Positions 33,601-39,240 of a stretch of 64,000 nt of DNA are shown in pieces. This DNA comes from Anisus vortex (taxonomy: Eukaryota > Mollusca > Gastropoda > Planorbidae): positions 23,843,990 through 23,907,989 of the forward strand of contig OX421499.1 of the NCBI GenBank assembly GCA_949126835.1, read 5' to 3'. The first letter of the stretch is position 1. Every line of letters begins with the position of its first letter. A model generated the notes under the pieces. That model did not search any database. It was not told the DNA's origin and was given only the letters and a program-made list of their open reading frames with translations. The translations under genes and the position numbers were made by a program.

Positions 33601-34254
33601 GTGTGTTCCAATATCTGATGTTCTCTTGTGTTTTCCAACATCTGATGTTCTGTTGTGTGTTCCAATATCGATGTTCTCTTGTTTTTTCCAACATCTGATG
33701 TTCTCTTGTGTGTTCCAATATCTGATGTTCTCTTGTGTTTTCCAACATCTGATGTTCTCTTGTGTGTTCCAATATCTGATGTTCTCTTGTATGTTCCAAT
33801 ATGTGATGTTCTCTTGTGTGTTCCAATATCTGATGTTCTCTTGTGTTTTCCAACATCTGATGTTCTCTTGTGTGTTCCAATATTTGATGTTCTCTTGTAT
33901 GTTCCAATATCTGATGTTCTCTTGTGTGTTCCAATATTTGATGTTCTCTTGTGTGTTCCAATATCTGATGTTCTCTTGTAGGTTCCAATATCTGATGTTC
34001 TCTTGTGTGTTCCAATATCTGATGTTCTCTTGTGTTTTCCAACATCTGATGTTCCCTTTGTTTGTTCCACAGAGACGACGACCAAAACGGAGGAAAATTT
34101 TAAGAGGCAGAGGAACATCCTGAACTTTTTCAGGATGACGGAAAGGAACTACACCGAGGAACAGAAGCAGAAGAGCAAGCCGGAACAGGGCGAGAAAAAA
34201 GAAAAAAAGAAAGAAGTAATACTGGAACACAAACACGTCCACACAGAGTTGTGA
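3543..34254 (+). CDS. Five-exon gene for an unrecognised 183-residue charged protein
   Basis: Joining 3543-3665, 4506-4583, 12752-12810, 15340-15449 and 34073-34254 gives 552 nt in one uninterrupted frame ending in TGA. All four introns are GT-AG, with phases 0, 0, 2 and 1 that fit each other. That agreement over 30 kb is the main reason to believe the gene. The product is hydrophilic and mostly helical in character. Residues about 68-120 alternate charged and aliphatic residues, and residues about 150-183 are very rich in Lys, Glu and Gln, with His residues close to the C-terminus. I see no signal peptide, no membrane segment and no catalytic motif. The ATG at 3543 has an in-frame TAA two codons upstream. 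However, an AG sits at 3571-3572, so exon 1 could instead be an internal exon starting at 3573 with more exons to the left of the window. I do not recognise the family and assign no function. Confidence 0.75.
3717..3870 (-). repeat. tRNA-derived SINE fragment in intron 1
   Basis: Starts with the reverse of the family's tail (aatcccgtggaaccgaattg) and ends near a box-B relic (ggtttcgaactcag at 3811). The 5' head is partly lost and a (TGC)n run follows. Confidence 0.5.
4078..4215 (-). repeat. LINE 3'-tail-like segment
   Basis: The phrase atttgtatagcgctgccaac and the following acctctaggctaag-type text match the 3' end of the LINE relic at 6765-7150. It is too short to classify further. Confidence 0.4.
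4506..4583 (+). CDS. Exon 2 of the five-exon gene
   Basis: 78 nt, exactly 26 codons (residues 42-67), beginning AGRLPEADDIIRN. The acceptor follows a T-rich tract ending ggcag at 4505. The donor is gtacgt at 4584. Phase 0 on both sides, so skipping this exon would keep the frame. The preceding intron (840 bp) carries a SINE relic and a LINE-tail-like segment. Confidence 0.78.
4584..5790. other. Intron 2, proximal part: nothing recognised
   Basis: AT-rich DNA with a short TG tract near 4880. No transposon motif or exon-like sequence could be supported. Confidence 0.4.
5790..5870 (-). mobile_element. CR1-like LINE 3'-end fragment
   Basis: Contains the reverse of a tail shared with 7205-7300, 32020-32090, 40195-40240 and 58780-58860 (gacgctctttctttaaagaa, preceded by cttatcttatctc). 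Only the terminal non-coding segment remains. Confidence 0.5.
5871..6760. other. Intron 2 AT-rich stretch, nothing recognised
   Basis: A small open frame at 6281-6487 has low-complexity Ile/Phe/Ser composition and no family resemblance. Confidence 0.4.
6765..7300 (-). mobile_element. CR1/L2-type LINE C-terminus and 3' tail
   Basis: The minus-strand frame 6957-7142 reads RFSLMTVGLKVWNLLPIELG then a Lys-rich FKKNLKTHYYF-like end. This is the typical C-terminal pattern of CR1/L2 reverse transcriptase proteins (VWNSLP ... FKxxLKxYxF). A tail at 6765-6840 (tgtatagcactgcc) follows in element orientation. The segment at 7205-7300 is the family's other tail type, so two fragments probably abut here. 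Confidence 0.65.
7301..8438. other. Intron 2 stretch, possibly an old hAT-like relic
   Basis: Words such as ggttgccaacctattttt near 7430 and gtgggaatccctgctc near 7806 resemble eroded hAT termini, but no target duplication could be matched. A (GGTAGT)-type trinucleotide tract lies near 8005. No gene is seen. Confidence 0.3.
8439..8665. mobile_element. hAT-type miniature element with poly-G core
   Basis: Begins cagtggttcttaaagt and ends ggttgggaaccactg, the classic imperfect hAT termini. A 17-base G run lies inside at about 8481. The flanking 8-mers agree only partly (aactaggg, cactagta), so it is an old copy. Confidence 0.6.
8841..10348. repeat. 48-bp minisatellite, about 31 units
   Basis: The consensus unit starts cgtggttgtcctatattcct and ends gtttaaacttatttctac. 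The first four units are the most diverged. Later units fall into two main types: type A with gaagtttaaac and type B with tagttcatac. The unit just before a B unit usually ends ctactg rather than ctaccg. It lies in intron 2. Confidence 0.95.
10460..10680 (+). repeat. Degraded tRNA-derived SINE
   Basis: The order of motifs matches the family: a box-B relic (tctcgggtttacatc), then a body with ggcggctgggcattgtgctg and a weak tail. Orientation is plus. It lies between the two intron 2 minisatellites. Confidence 0.55.
10768..11163. repeat. 42-bp minisatellite, about 9 units, open on both strands
   Basis: The unit contains tcattgctcttatgtctaca and ctttttgactttaatatcag. Because 42 is a multiple of three, both strands stay open: 14-residue repeats MSTIFLTLISVIAL on plus and MTDIKVKKIVDIRA on minus. 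The last two units are clearly diverged. I do not call it a gene, because the unit array alone explains the open frames and it lies inside an intron of the + strand gene. Confidence 0.93.
11164..12600. other. Intron 2, distal part: nothing recognised
   Basis: Includes a G-homopolymer tract at about 11770-11790 and TA-rich segments near 12150. Two short overlapping plus frames near 11425-11803 have no recognisable motif. Confidence 0.4.
12601..12712. repeat. CT-rich tract upstream of exon 3
   Basis: A polypyrimidine (TCTC)n tract with interruptions, ending 40 bp before the exon 3 acceptor. Confidence 0.85.
12752..12810 (+). CDS. Exon 3 of the five-exon gene
   Basis: 59 nt coding RQMITELNRLREGMDSQQL plus two bases of the next codon (residues 68-87). 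It has a strong acceptor (long CT tract, then cccaacag) and a consensus donor gtaagt at 12811. The preceding 8.2-kb intron contains two minisatellites. The CT-rich run at 12601-12710 lies just upstream and may add to the pyrimidine content near the branch region. Confidence 0.8.
13442..14779 (-). mobile_element. 1.34-kb hAT element with perfect 8-bp target duplication
   Basis: Left end cagggtcggcaacc; right end gtcgccgacccctg. Identical flanks atttaggg lie at 13434-13441 and 14780-14787. In element orientation (minus) the right end leads into relics related to the transposase copies at 28403, 38280 and 61779. A minus frame of 64 residues (14450-14644) is a decayed piece, and most of the coding part is deleted. 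It therefore is a non-autonomous derivative that inserted into intron 3. Confidence 0.88.
14866..15050 (-). repeat. tRNA-derived SINE, minus orientation
   Basis: Reverse body (gaccagcacattgccctgcc, then acccaccacagctgtgtagg) followed by a box-B relic (gtcgaacccaggaccg, 15006-15021) and box-A region. The tail has drifted. A hAT miniature element inserted just past its head. Confidence 0.65.
15062..15262. mobile_element. 201-bp hAT miniature element with perfect 8-bp target duplication
   Basis: Termini caggcgtcgggcaacct and aggttgcccacccctg are inverted repeats. The flanks are identical: atgtaggc at 15054-15061 and 15263-15270. The body has the shared ggcacgcg and ggcacgctgaat blocks of the family. 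It has no coding capacity. Confidence 0.92.
15340..15449 (+). CDS. Exon 4 of the five-exon gene
   Basis: 110 nt (residues 87-124). The first base completes GA|C for Asp, and the last base starts a Glu codon finished by exon 5. The acceptor tctcttgacag is strong and the donor is gtaaca at 15450. It codes LLDYYIYVVETISMEGH followed by a Lys/Gly/Ile/Glu-rich helix-like stretch. A hAT miniature element ends only 77 bp upstream (15262) without disturbing the acceptor. Confidence 0.8.
15951..16192. repeat. GA-rich polypurine tract
   Basis: A pure (GA)n run at 15953-15978 passes into irregular GAAA/AGAG sequence. The minus open frame across it is a Ser/Phe/Leu low-complexity artefact. Confidence 0.85.
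16479..16600 (+). mobile_element. Left end of a hAT-like element
   Basis: The phrase cgggggtggccaactatggc followed by tcatgagcc is the usual left terminus of a hAT miniature family. I could not find the matching right end. Confidence 0.35.
16650..17200 (+). mobile_element. Jockey/I-type LINE C-terminus with zinc knuckle
   Basis: An open frame from about 16650 to the TAA after 17145 reads through RLHTGHTKLTHSFIL and then CAFCNANLTVSHILLEC. That is the Cys-x2-Cys ... His-x4-Cys knuckle that ends many I/Jockey-clade LINE ORF2 proteins after the RNase H region. It is 5'-truncated: reverse transcriptase and endonuclease are absent. The last 160 codons are intact, so this copy is younger than most here. 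Its 3' UTR continues to about 17200. It is in the same strand as the host gene. Confidence 0.8.
17201..18050. other. Intron 4 stretch without an identified feature
   Basis: A CRE-like TGACGTCA lies at 17662. Slightly higher GC content at 17640-17900. No exon with consistent splice sites was found. Confidence 0.35.
18060..18140. repeat. Short run of spaced AACGAAC motifs
   Basis: Four near-copies of acgaacg/c (18071, 18089, 18104, 18134) are separated by 15-30 bp of unrelated sequence. A looser echo (agaaccaac) occurs near 18850. The origin is unknown. Confidence 0.4.
18632..18800 (-). repeat. SINE copy, minus orientation
   Basis: Starts with the tail in reverse (cccgtcggaccaaattgatc) then gtggccacggcatac and the body (caactaaagtcaggtaagcg, agctgggtaga). 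The tRNA-like head is degraded. Confidence 0.7.
18801..20750. other. Intron 4 stretch: low-complexity tracts only
   Basis: C-rich runs near 19055 and 19230, a CRE-like site at 19285, and a (TG)n tract at 20192-20230. A duplicated ttaacacatagaattgaga-type block lies near 19410-19465. No gene was found. Confidence 0.4.
20756..20965 (-). repeat. Nearly full-length SINE, minus orientation
   Basis: Complete order in reverse: tail cccgtcggaccaaattgatc, tgtggccacgtcataca, caactaaagtcaggtaccca, gctgggtagactcagcg, then box B (agaattcgaaccctc). The box-A half beyond it is weak. It lies in intron 4. Confidence 0.8.
20966..21860. other. Intron 4 stretch without an identified feature
   Basis: Two adjoining plus frames (21057-21260, 21238-21474) show no recognisable motif and no splice consensus tied to the gene's phase. 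Confidence 0.35.
21864..22112 (+). repeat. Full-length tRNA-derived SINE, plus orientation
   Basis: This is the best copy of the family. The tRNA-like head (ggggctcggtggccgtgcgg) has an A-box-like segment and a perfect box B, ggttcgaatcc, at 21909-21919. The body follows (accttagttggggtgtaaag, ggcggctgtgcatagtgcta) and the tail ends tttggtccgacgggata. The internal RNA polymerase III promoter is recognisable. Whether it is transcribed is unknown. Confidence 0.85.
22113..23015. other. Intron 4 stretch with long poly-T tracts
   Basis: A poly-T run of about 25 at 22281-22304 and several shorter ones near 22750 and 22890. No gene is seen. Confidence 0.5.
23021..23715. repeat. 9-bp satellite in three adjacent sequence types
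   Basis: The main block (23021-23445) repeats AATCTATCT, with GATCTATCT variants at its left edge. A short transition block (23450-23590) has AATATATCT and ATCGAATCT units. The last block (23583-23705) repeats TATTCTATC. All three share the 9-bp period, which suggests one expanding array with local homogenisation. Confidence 0.92.
23716..24600. other. Intron 4 stretch without an identified feature
   Basis: C/T-rich sequence at 23740-23840, an A-rich run at 24000-24030 and a short (AACT)n tract at 24371-24388. Confidence 0.4.
24608..26180. mobile_element. Inverted-repeat element with a second element nested inside
   Basis: The left end has ggaatggattaggctcggaa (24613). The right end has ggcgcaatccattcttttta (26154), an inverted match of about 12-15 bp, and a related pair bounds the element at 47950. 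The interior at 24640-24960 resembles 55530-55830 (shared ttaaatgtataaattggaaa). The class is unknown and I found no transposase. Confidence 0.45.
25251..25551. mobile_element. 301-bp miniature inverted-repeat element, 5-bp target duplication
   Basis: Starts ccatagaatataataaaatg and ends with the inverse (catgtatattatagtctatgg without its last base). The flanks are atttc at 25246-25250 and 25552-25556. The same termini and shared interior phrases (tgctctatttttagagctta, acaactttcgattttaat) occur in the element at 36841, so this is one family. Confidence 0.8.
26434..26467 (+). other. G-quadruplex-forming motif
   Basis: Four or more G-runs of four to six bases occur within 34 bases (ggggatgggggg, then ggggggtgggg), with one 10-base spacer. 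A C-rich counterpart lies at 26805-26873. Confidence 0.6.
26470..27190. other. Intron 4 stretch with SINE-like traces
   Basis: A phrase near 26605 (actggccacacaatcacctc) resembles the SINE body, but the rest cannot be aligned by eye. C-rich DNA follows at 26800-26873. No gene is seen. Confidence 0.3.
27190..27310 (+). repeat. Repeat-like segment (CTGT tract and conserved-looking block)
   Basis: A (CTGT)n tract at 27180-27197 leads to ccgtggtccgatcgagctga and a block resembling the interior of 24740 and 55610 (gaccgatcgg). It probably belongs to a transposon I cannot name. Confidence 0.35.
27570..28022. mobile_element. 453-bp inverted-repeat element
   Basis: The left end aaagaccaagtgaagagg is inverted at the right end as ctcttcacttggtcttt, a match of 16 of 17 or better, extending with mismatches into a T-rich segment. 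No transposase is present. The target-site duplication is unclear; AT-rich flanks allow several readings. Confidence 0.7.
28403..29330 (+). pseudogene. Dead hAT transposase with 5' terminus (ZBED/GTF2IRD2-like)
   Basis: The hAT terminus caggggtcgacaacctaagg at 28403 and the family's gcacgcagagcgattttcag block are followed by transposase relics. The frame 28539-28733 includes VNFITSHLLLIYKQFKPLLQ and DTEYRDLLLHT, which match the conserved central region of ZBED/GTF2IRD2-type hAT proteins from memory. At about 29227 the C-terminal dimerisation motif TFGSTDRCEQILS survives. Frameshifts and stops separate these pieces, so the gene is dead. The AT-rich 3' part of the element seems to continue to about 29800. 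The right terminus was not found. Confidence 0.78.
29331..29990 (+). mobile_element. AT-rich 3' portion shared by the hAT copies
   Basis: Contains ttaattaaagggagataatt and tttacaactgtttaacgtaa, which recur in inverse at 14110-14330 and 38480-38690 and directly at 62690-62760. It therefore is the non-coding 3' half of the same hAT family. Confidence 0.6.
30040..30670 (+). other. GC-richer island with an unrecognised open frame
   Basis: The composition is clearly higher in GC than the surroundings. The plus frame from about 30403 to the stop near 30666 reads YVVRALRDKELAQAFRIGSH and continues about 65 residues with normal protein composition. A stop just upstream interrupts the same frame. The family is not recognised. 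It may be a mobile-element protein fragment or a retroposed piece of a host gene. No splice sites fit the host gene's phase. Confidence 0.35.
30855..30927. mobile_element. 73-bp piggyBac-type miniature element (copy 1)
   Basis: Flanked by TTAA on both sides (30851-30854, 30928-30931). Ends ccctt and aaggg. The interior (cccgtaccgacctactt, ctatatacgcgcccgggact) is almost the same as the copy at 41637. Confidence 0.8.
31028..32200 (+). pseudogene. CR1-like LINE, internally deleted and broken
   Basis: Reverse-transcriptase blocks appear in order. First DTVLLDFSKAFDKVHHSSLL, then VNSGVPQGT and LIYINDLPNCINTGTAVR. Then, without the FADD catalytic box, PRVSKKKK, followed by relics of NAKELGVIINDKLSWNSHID, LVRPILEYASCVWDPS, RATNFITSQY and LETLEDRRKKSKVVILHKAL. 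The C-terminal WNGLPEQTRKIS leads into the tail acgcaataatcttcttcata at about 32031. Many stops and frameshifts exist. The jump at about 31361 looks like an internal deletion covering the catalytic palm. Confidence 0.88.
32340..32425 (+). repeat. LINE-like 3' tail with (ATT)n end
   Basis: Ends gcgctataaaagcattatt and then (ATT)n. This type of tail often marks RTE/CR1-like 3' ends. The 27-bp minisatellite starts just after it. Confidence 0.4.
32431..34068. repeat. 27-bp minisatellite, about 60 units, abutting the last exon
   Basis: The unit is gttccaatatctgatgttct plus cttgtgt. Units vary at a few fixed sites (tgtgttcc, tattttcc-type, ccaacatctg, ccactatttg, taggttcc). Because 27 is a multiple of three, several frames on both strands stay open, the longest being 615 codons on the minus strand. 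A single-base deletion at about 33669 shifts the frame. The last unit merges into the exon 5 splice acceptor. Confidence 0.95.
34073..34254 (+). CDS. Terminal exon 5 of the five-exon gene
   Basis: 182 nt coding residues 124-183 and TGA at 34252-34254. It begins ETTTKTEENFKRQRNILNFF and ends in a Lys/Glu-rich tail with a His-x-His-x-x-His-like cluster. The acceptor (gtttgttccacag) lies at the edge of the 27-bp minisatellite and looks like a modified repeat unit. The nearest polyadenylation-type hexamers downstream are AATAAA at 34473 and 34579. The intron before it is 18.6 kb and carries many transposons, so an unseen extra exon in that intron cannot be excluded. Confidence 0.78.
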
Positions 34255-34600
34255 TGGAACATGTTCCCTTTCTACATAGGTCTTTAATTAATTGTATTCA
34301 TTTAATCTTTGTATTGTCGTGTGTTAGGTAACTTACGTTTCTTTTTTTTGTGTGTGTGTTTAAAATTTCATTACAAATACAATTATAGTTATAGTTTTCA
34401 AATAATATTTTACCTGCGTGTATTTTTTTAAAATTGTATTTACTTGACAAATATAGACATATATATATACAAAATAAATGTATTCATGCGTGTGATTATT
34501 TGACTGATGTCACGTGGGGATATTAAAAGTGAAACAATGGTACATCTCGTTGTTTTATTGAGTTGAATCCTTAGACCAAATAAATTAATTAACGTAAAAC
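34255..34600 (+). terminator. Probable 3' UTR and polyadenylation region of the five-exon gene
   Basis: AT-rich non-coding sequence follows the stop. The first AATAAA is at 34473-34478 and the second at 34579-34584. T- or GT-rich stretches follow, as expected for cleavage sites. The actual site needs transcript data. Confidence 0.45.
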
Positions 34601-35420
34601 AACAACTACAGATGTCTGACCTAGGAATGTGTTGTTTTATGACCATTTGCAAAAAAAAAAAATATATATTACAAGCTATAAAATGAAAATAATGTTATTT
34701 TAAAAATAGTTACGTACCAGTTTGTGTAACGGGAAAATGTTTCTTTCCACCATGAAATGCAACACTATAATTTTTTCATGCATTTTTTTCATGTCTTATA
34801 TTTGCAATACTTTTATAAGCGTTTGAAACATCTGAAAATTCTAAATAAATTATTTTATTTCTAGATGTAATTTCGAAGGGTAAAATGTTACATTTCTTTA
34901 AGTTTATTTATGTAGTTTTCGTACTTTAAATGGAACTTTTAAAGTCACAAGAAAAAGTATATTTCAGTCTTTAGTGTTGAGTGTAGTTTATGTTTAAGAA
35001 TAGGGGCACCAGTTTATACGATTTTATGGTTAAGATGATATCATTTCGCCCGGAGCGTCAAATATACGTTCCAAAAAAATAAACTGAAGAAAATATTGGC
35101 TGTTTAAAATAAAATATAAAGCATGATAATTTACTAAAAGAGGTTCCAACATGGGCCCAAGCATAGTGTTTTTCAATATGATAAAGATAAGGAACTGTAG
35201 CTGTTATTGTGTAAAATTGTTATCAATGTTTCATTCGCTGTTATCTATTTATTTTTTATTTTACATAAAACAATTTTTTTTAATAGTGACATATTAAAAA
35301 AGTGTAGTGAATAAAATTGAAAAGTTGTAAAAAAAATGGAGTACAATTTAAAAGCTTTCAATGATTTAATGTTTTAACTTCAACTTATGTGAGCGGTTCC
35401 ATTATATCTTGCCAGATTAG
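34600..35420. other. AT-rich downstream flank, nothing recognised
   Basis: Contains further AATAAA-like hexamers but no open frame or repeat that I can name. Confidence 0.4.
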
Positions 35421-35424
35421 TCTA

Positions 35425-35930
35425 CCTTCAGATTGAGATTCAATCATTGTCCGTGCCTCCTGGAGCTTGTAGCGAAAGCCCAAGATCTCTATCTATCTCC
35501 GTCCACTGCAGCTCGAGGGTCTGTTTCTAAGATCAGGCCTCTAGTCTTCAGGTCCATTTTCCATCGTTCTTCTCCATGTTTTTTTTGGTCTTCCTTTCGA
35601 CCTTTTTCTTTCGGGGATCTATCTTAGGGCTGTCTTGGGGAGGGAGTCAGCTGACATTTCGCAGACGTGTCCCAGCCATCTCCATCTCCTTGCTGAGATG
35701 CTCTCTGCTAGAGAAACTACTTCTGTTATCTCGTGTAGGTCCTCATTTTATATAGTTTCTGAGCCAGAAGATCTTGAGGATGCGTCGTAGGCTTTGTGTC
35801 TAGAAGACCTCCAGTTACCTTTCAATGGTGGTTGTAGTTTTCCAGCATTCAGATCCATACAAGAGGACGTTGAGAACATTACTATTGAATATCCCAACAT
35901 CGTAGGCCTAAGTATTTCATGAAATAGTAT
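35425..35930 (-). pseudogene. RTE-type LINE C-terminal fragment
   Basis: In minus translation it gives ISARRWRWLGHVCEMSADSL, then a Lys-rich RSKGRPKKTWRRTM. This is the characteristic 'RRWRWLGHV ... GRPKxTWRR' end of RTE/BovB-like LINE proteins. Upstream of it (toward 35930) lies a decayed segment with VLLYGSECW-like remnants. Stops and shifts are present. Confidence 0.75.
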
Positions 35931-35944
35931 AAACAAAAGACCTG

Positions 35945-36330
35945 CTATATGCTGAGCTCGCGGAAGGCAAGAGAGCTACCGGCCGCCCCCAACTCAGGTT
36001 CAAGGACGTCTGCAAACGTGATCTAAAGGCTATAGATGTAGAGGTCGGGAACTGGGAGAACCTTGCTCAGCACAGAAATAGTTGGAGAGGCACCTTACAC
36101 ACCGGTATAAATGCGGCAGAGGGCAAACTTCGCCTTATGGCGGAGGCTAAACGAGCAGCGAAGAATAGTAGGCTGCCCCTAACAATCTCCAACGGTCCAG
36201 CTTTCAAGTGCCAGAGATGCGATAGAGCCTGTCTCTCAAGGATAGGTCTCCACAGGCACAGTCAATTTTGCAGGGCTGGCCAAATCACAGACGCGCAAAT
36301 CTAATCGTCTTTCGAGACTATGGAGCCAAT
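35945..36330 (+). pseudogene. LINE C-terminus with a decayed C2H2-type zinc finger
   Basis: Open plus translation: YAELAEGKRATGRPQLRFKD, KRDLKAIDVEVGNWENLAQH, RNSWR, and then FKCQRCDRACLSRIGLHRH followed by SQFC. The Cys-x2-Cys-x12-His spacing fits the terminal zinc finger of a LINE clade also seen at 50755. The last His is replaced by Cys. 5'-truncated. Confidence 0.78.
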
Positions 36331-36835
36331 GTTGTTGAGTATAAACATGTTTCAAACTGTTTTCTTCCAGTAAAGTAATGCCATTATCCTTTCATATAAA
36401 ATAAATAAAAATGTATTCAAATAATGCAAAAAGTAAAAAAGTATGCATAGTTTTATTATTATTATTATTACAACAAAGCAATCAACAAACAACATATTCG
36501 TAAGCTGGGTCCAGGTCCGGATGAAGGGCTGATTGGGTCGGTGATCGTAGTTTCTACATTTTACTTATAATGTTTGTGATACACTGTAAAAACAACAACA
36601 CGAATTTACTGATATAGAGACGCCGCTGAGAATTTTACAGCCCTCTCATATTTAACTGCAGGAAGCAGGATGGCGCAGAGTTGAGCGACACTTGGATAGT
36701 GGTGCATGAAATATATTTTTGTTTTTACTTTCGAATGAGAAGCCAACACTGTGGACGATTATGCTAAATGAGATAGCATAGAGAGTCGTCGAGCTATACA
36801 GCTGACCATCAATAGCATTCAATTATCCCCCCTAT
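36331..36835. other. Stretch without an identified feature
   Basis: An (ATT)n run at 36452-36470 may be the tail of the upstream LINE. No gene is seen. Confidence 0.4.
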
Positions 36836-36840
36836 TTAAA

Positions 36841-37294
36841 CCAAAGACTATAATAACATGGACCGCTTGCTCTATTTTTAGAGCTTAAGAGTCGTGTTTT
36901 CCGTGCGCAGCCAATAACGCTCCCTAAAAGACTTCCGCTGTATACAACTTTCGATTTTAATCTTATTTTGAGTTCTAATCTTATAATTATATTTCTTTTA
37001 CAACAGTACATGAAAAAAAAATTGAACGATTAAATTTAAAAATGAAAACATTTACTTTTAAAATAAACAATATTCAAAAGTTTAATTTACCTCTAATATT
37101 CCATTAAATTCTCTGGAAAAAAACAACAACTGGCGACTGGGACAGCCATAGTTTATATGTTTCCATTGAAATGTTCATAGCGAATTACGGAAATAATAAT
37201 TCAATTTAAGATCGGACATTTCCTAAACAAGTACTTTTCGAGTCATCAACTATCAGACATCAAAGCAAGCGGTCCATCTTATTATAGTCTTTGG
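36841..37294. mobile_element. 454-bp miniature inverted-repeat element, 5-bp target duplication
   Basis: Starts ccaaagactataataacatg and ends with the inverse (attatagtctttgg at 37281-37294). The flanks are ttaaa at 36836-36840 and 37295-37299. Same family as 25251-25551. Confidence 0.82.
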
Positions 37295-37502
37295 TTAAAC
37301 TAATACAACAAGGGTACATCATTATATATATATAATTTGAACACCTCAGCTATTTGAATCGATTAGTTTTTGAATGAAATGTGAAGTAAACGCTGCCAAA
37401 TATATGATGTCCCTTAACAGTAGGCATACATATTATTATACTAATAAGAAATCGGAATCGCATGGACTTTTCGAAGGGGTCAGTATTAGACAAGTATGGT
37501 GT

Positions 37503-37575
37503 GCGGCCGTCTGGTCCTGTGGTTGGTACACTAGAATGTCAACCGACACGTCGCGGGTTCTGTCCCTGCCGCCGA
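37503..37575 (+). other. tRNA-like sequence, probably a SINE head
   Basis: An A-box-like stretch (tcctgtggttggtacac) and a box-B-like gggttctgtcc at 37556 are spaced as in tRNA-derived elements. I cannot fold a convincing acceptor stem, so it is not called a functional tRNA. Confidence 0.35.
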
Positions 37576-37619
37576 CCGATCCCTGTCGCCCTAACCTCTT
37601 ATAATATTAATGATATTGA

Positions 37620-38270
37620 CAAGTCTTAATTAGGCTTGACCTTTTCAAATGGAAGAGGTCACGTACTTCCGGTTCTATTTTTAAATTAGTAAAAAAAAAC
37701 ACATGCTTTTGCTGGTGTTTGACAATTGATTTCAACCTCGACGGCCAGTTCTAGTCTTTTAGAATTATACAAAGGATACAAGATTAGTTATGAGGAATCC
37801 GTTTTTTAACATCAAAAGTGAGTAGGCGATAATTAATACTTGCGTAAGTTTAATAGTTGCATAAGGTTAAATAAATCTTTGCTTACAAAATAAATTAGTC
37901 AAGAGTTTCGTTTCTTGGTTATTAAAAAACACAATGCGTAGATTCATAAAAACAAATAACGAAAATTCGTTTTTATTAAGTAACAAGTTTGATATTATAA
38001 AAAGGTGAAAATTCACTTCTGACTTTCACAATCGATCGTTTTCTTTTGGCTTCATTTTTTTGGAAATGAAATATTATTTAATCTTCTAAAGCTTTTAGTA
38101 CAATCAGTAACACGTTTTTTTAATTAAATGATGGAATAAGACCGGAAATGTTATTCGTTGCGTCCTTTTATATATGCATTTTTGTTAAGACTTGTCAATT
38201 TACATCTCAGTATAACTGAGATAGTTATCTAAGATTGATTTCGTATATATGCTTGAAAGTCTCATCGTCG
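37620..38270. other. AT-rich stretch, nothing recognised
   Basis: No motif, repeat or open frame of interest. Confidence 0.4.
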
Positions 38271-38279
38271 TTAAGCGGA

Positions 38280-39240
38280 ACAGATATTTAGTAATCATAC
38301 AAACTGGGTAGTTAATGTAAGGTTTGAAAATATACATATAAATTTTTAGTCATATAATATTTATATAATTTTTAAATACTTTTTACAGTTCGATCATTTC
38401 AAAGTTATAAATTAAAAGCCATTTTTGATTATAAAAGAAAAAAACAAACATTAGAATAATTAGCTCAAATGAAACGGGTAAATTATCTCCCTTTAATTAA
38501 AAAATGTTTTCACATCTGATTCAATAGTGATGCCAAACAAGTTCTATTTTGTAATATAACTAATATTAATGACTAATTATTATTTATTTATATAAATTCA
38601 ACATTATGGCATTCATTACGATACTTAATTATTTGACGATTAAAATAATTTACGTTAAACAGTTGTAAATAAACATTTCCTGCATTAAATGTTTGTCCAT
38701 TTAAGGAGTTTATATTTTGAACATTAATAATTATAGAAATTACATAATGTAGTGCTATTAAATAAGTCTCTTATATTTATAAATTAATCATACAAATAAA
38801 TTTGTTTTAGAAATAATTATATTTCAGTTTAATTAAAGAAGATGAGCATAAATACTCGATTAAATATAATTAGTCTGTGTGACCTCTTTGTATATTTAAA
38901 ACAGCTTTCATGTGCAATAAAATCTGTTCAAAAGCTGTGAAAGTAAAGGAGCGAATGTCTAGCAGTTGAGAATAGCAGATGACTTTCCTAAGTAGCTTCC
39001 ATCCAGATTTTTTCGTAGATGGGCACATTTGATGCCCATATTTAAAAAAGTTTAAATTCAACTTGCTCCATTTTAAAATTGCCAATATTCCTCCACGTCA
39101 AAAAATATCTAGATCTACATCTAAGAAGGTTGTAGAAAAATCAAACCAGTTAGGCTTGATGTGGTATGAAGAAATGAGTCCATCAATTTAAAAGTCTTGG
39201 CCTTTGATTAGAAAACTCCGATTTTAGTGCAAAATAAATT
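38280..39240 (-). pseudogene. hAT transposase relic, minus orientation
   Basis: The AT-rich 3' half (aattatctccctttaatta at 38482) and the coding relics 38870-39230 match the copies at 28403 and 61779 in inverse. The minus frame holds the eroded C-terminal motif (FTFTAFEQILLHMKAVL in place of FGST-x-CEQ). Both termini are lost. Confidence 0.65.

Noticed and set aside
32395..34242. 615-codon open frame on the minus strand (and 446, 368 and 360-codon frames on both strands)
   Set aside because: All are read-through of the 27-bp minisatellite, whose length is a multiple of three. They consist of nine-residue repeats and lie in an intron.
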